42,194 nt of DNA, taken from the NCBI GenBank assembly GCA_025965335.1, contig JAOPXC010000043.1, forward strand, positions 1-42,194. The letters run 5' to 3'. Below the pieces are notes generated by a model, which saw only the letters and a list, made by a program, of their open reading frames with translations, was not told the DNA's origin and did not search any database. Source of the stretch: Nocardioides sp. Its GTDB lineage: Bacteria > Actinomycetota > Actinomycetes > Propionibacteriales > Nocardioidaceae. The position numbers and the translations under genes are program-made. Position 1 is the stretch's first letter; every line of letters starts with the position of its first letter. Positions 40,442 to 42,194 of this stretch are shown one piece after another.

Positions 40442-41239
40442 TCACGTCAGGGCCAGGGTTGCGTGCCGGCGAGCCGAGTCGACCAGTCGGCGACCGAGGT
40501 ACGCCGCGACGGCGGCGTAGGCGAGCCCGATCACGACACACAGGCCGAGGTGCCCCCACGGGCTGACGCCGTTCGCGGAGTCCCGGACCGCCGCCATCGC
40601 CCAGGTCGTCGGGATGGACCACGACAACGGGTGGACCCAGGTGGGCAGCAGGTCGACGGGCACGAGGAAGCCGCACAGCAGCCAGCCGGGGTACTCCAGG
40701 GCGGCGCCGAGCGCCCAGGACGTGCGGTAGCGCACCGCGGTGACCGAGAGGAAGAAGCCGAACAACGCCAGGGTGAGCGCAGCCGTCAGCACGCTCAGCA
40801 CGAACAGCGGCCAGCTCGCGATCTCGAGCGGGAGGTCGAAGACCCAGCGCTCCCACGCGATGGTCGCCACCACGCAGTAGAGGCCGATGGTCGACAGCGC
40901 CATCGTGATCGGCACCAGGACCCGGGCCAGCGGAATCGGCGCGGCCACGAGCAGCTCGAGGGTGCCGGCCCAGCGTTCGCGGGTCAGCAACGACGACGCG
41001 ATGACCCCCTGGCAGGTCCACATCCCCATGATTGCCGCTCCGAGCCCGGCGTACTGCATGGCTTCGGGGTCGCCCTTGATGCGGTAGACGAGCAGCGCCG
41101 CGGTCGCGAACATCATGGGGAAGAACACCGCCAGCAGGCCGTCGAACAGCGAGGTCGACAACACCCGAAGCTGGAGCCGGTAGCAGACCGCCTGCTGGTG
41201 CAGCAGTGCCCCGAGTCGGGTCCGGACCGACGTGGTCAC
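40442..41239 (-). CDS. ABC-2 type transporter permease (first permease)
   Basis: 265 aa. I start at the GTG at 41239 because it overlaps the ATPase stop as GTGA; the track ORF to 41362 begins inside the ATPase gene. Six hydrophobic helices, e.g. LLAVFFPMMFATAALLVYRI, AIMGMWTCQGVIASSLLTRE and YPGWLLCGFLVPVDLLPTWV. The segment LTRERWAGTLELLVAAPIPLARVL is the coupling loop, and VHPLSWSIPTTWAMAAVRDS is the ABC-2 C-terminal signature region. It is a paralogue of the next permease and probably forms a heterodimer with it. Confidence 0.9.
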   Translation of the reverse strand: MTTSVRTRLGALLHQQAVCYRLQLRVLSTSLFDGLLAVFFPMMFATAALLVYRIKGDPEAMQYAGLGAAIMGMWTCQGVIASSLLTRERWAGTLELLVAAPIPLARVLVPITMALSTIGLYCVVATIAWERWVFDLPLEIASWPLFVLSVLTAALTLALFGFFLSVTAVRYRTSWALGAALEYPGWLLCGFLVPVDLLPTWVHPLSWSIPTTWAMAAVRDSANGVSPWGHLGLCVVIGLAYAAVAAYLGRRLVDSARRHATLALT

Positions 41240-42194
41240 GACCCGGTGACCAGCTCGACGTAGGCGTCTTCGAGGGTCGGTTGCCGGGCCCCCACCCGGC
41301 CGACCCGGACGTCGCCGAGGAGGGCGAGGACGCCCTGCGTGACCTCGGCGTCGCGCTCGCACTGGATGATCAGCACCTGCTGGTGGCCGCGCTCCTCCAC
41401 GGCCACCGACCGGATCCCGGGCACGGTGCCGACCGCGGCGATCGTGTGCTCCAGCACGCCATAGGTCTCGACCTCGACGACGCGCCCGCCGCTCACCCGG
41501 CCCTTCAGCTGGGCCGGCGTGCCCTCGGCCACGATCTCGCCCTCGCGGATCACGGCGATCCGGTCGCAGAGCTCGTCGGCCTCGAACATGTAGTGGGTGG
41601 TGAGCAGCACCGTCTTGCCCAGGTCGACGAGGTTCGCGATCGTCGCGCGCAGCTCCCGGGCGCCGACCGGGTCGATGCCGATCGACGGCTCGTCGAGGAA
41701 CAGCACGTCCGGGTCGTGCAGGAGCCCGCGAGCGATGTGCAGTCGCTGGCGCATGCCGCGCGAGTAGCCCTCGACGCGTTCCTTGTCGCGCTCGGTGAGG
41801 CCGACCAGCTCGAGCAGCTCGTCGATGCGGGTCGCCTGGGTGCGCGGGGGCACGCCGTACAGCTCGCTGAAGTAGCGCAGGTTGTCGCGTGCGGAGAGCC
41901 GTTCGTACAGGCCGCGGTCCCCGCCGAAGACGTAGCCGATCCGGCGGCGGACCTCGCGGACGTCGGCGACCACGTCGTGGCCGAGCACCCGGGCCGAGCC
42001 GCTGGTCGGGAGGAGAAGGGTGATCAGCATCTTGATCGTGGTGGTCTTGCCGGCGCCGTTGGGCCCGAGCAGGCCGAAGAGCTCACCCCGCTCGATGTGG
42101 AAGCTGACGCCCGTGACCGCCTCGACGACCTTGCGGGTGCGGCGGATGGTGCCGGTGTGTGTGCGGAAGCTGCGGCGCAGGTCGACGGCTTCCA
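41236..42194 (-). CDS. ABC transporter ATP-binding protein, DrrA/NodI-like (5' end beyond right edge)
   Basis: The track gives only an internal ATG at 42030; the frame stays open to the window edge (EAVDLRRSFRTHTGTIRRTR...), so the start is outside. Visible parts, N to C: Walker A FGLLGPNGAGKTTTIKM, Q-loop-region RRRIGYVFGGDRGLYERLSA, signature YSRGMRQRLHIARGLL, Walker B DVLFLDEPSIGIDPVGA and H-loop LLTTHYMFEADELCDRIAVI. The C-terminal extension after the cassette (VVEVETYGVLEHTIAAVG... ARQPTLEDAYVELVTGS) is characteristic of DrrA-type exporters. It powers the two permeases downstream, to which it is coupled by a 4-nt overlap. Confidence 0.93.
   Translation of the reverse strand, partial: EAVDLRRSFRTHTGTIRRTRKVVEAVTGVSFHIERGELFGLLGPNGAGKTTTIKMLITLLLPTSGSARVLGHDVVADVREVRRRIGYVFGGDRGLYERLSARDNLRYFSELYGVPPRTQATRIDELLELVGLTERDKERVEGYSRGMRQRLHIARGLLHDPDVLFLDEPSIGIDPVGARELRATIANLVDLGKTVLLTTHYMFEADELCDRIAVIREGEIVAEGTPAQLKGRVSGGRVVEVETYGVLEHTIAAVGTVPGIRSVAVEERGHQQVLIIQCERDAEVTQGVLALLGDVRVGRVGARQPTLEDAYVELVTGS

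Overview
The window is very GC-rich DNA from an actinobacterium. Evidence includes strong G/C third positions, many GTG starts, GTGA/ATGA overlaps, an actinobacterial pst/PHO-box arrangement, an L25/Ctc-type rplY beside pth, and no outer-membrane polysaccharide export genes. A Nocardioides-like organism is my guess, but no marker gene here fixes the genus.

Layout. (1) 1-2588, minus: phosphate uptake genes pstC-pstA followed by a pstS-like gene cut by the left edge, behind a candidate PHO-box array. (2) 2865-6833: a siderophore-interacting flavoprotein, an orphan LuxR-type regulator whose receiver has lost its phosphorylation residues, and a divergent histidine kinase/LuxR response regulator pair. 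(3) 6847-37125: a large cell-surface polysaccharide locus. It holds a priming glycosylphosphotransferase; four sulfotransferases; a Wzz-like protein; a TIM-barrel glycosidase-like lipoprotein; two GT4 glycosyltransferases; one polypeptide that joins a MurJ/Wzx-type flippase to a Wzy/O-antigen-ligase-type polymerase; five secreted NHL beta-propeller proteins, four of them carrying C-terminal Ig-like modules (12 in total); and an LCP-family protein at the right boundary. (4) 37145-39296, minus: a CysQ-type 3'-phosphoadenosine-phosphate phosphatase, pth and rplY. (5) 39646-42194, minus: an ABC-2 exporter (two permeases and an ATPase cut by the right edge).

How the genes may work together (inference): the priming transferase and the two GTs build a short lipid-linked repeat, the fused flippase-polymerase exports and joins it, the Wzz-like protein sets its length, the sulfotransferases sulfate it with PAPS, CysQ removes the PAP by-product, and the LCP enzyme may attach it to the wall. 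The NHL/Ig proteins are co-transcribed with the assembly genes: eight minus-strand genes from 35873 to 17523 have gaps of at most 24 nt or 4-nt overlaps. They may be the extracellular partners of the polymer.

Regulation. A 30-bp element (26/30 identical) lies in the regulators' divergent promoter and again, 31.6 kb away, in the NHL/LCP divergent promoter. A third divergent promoter (sulfotransferases/Wzz) holds a 34-bp near-perfect palindrome with a related core. This suggests that the LuxR regulators control the whole locus. No RNA genes, CRISPR arrays, insertion sequences or prophage genes were seen.
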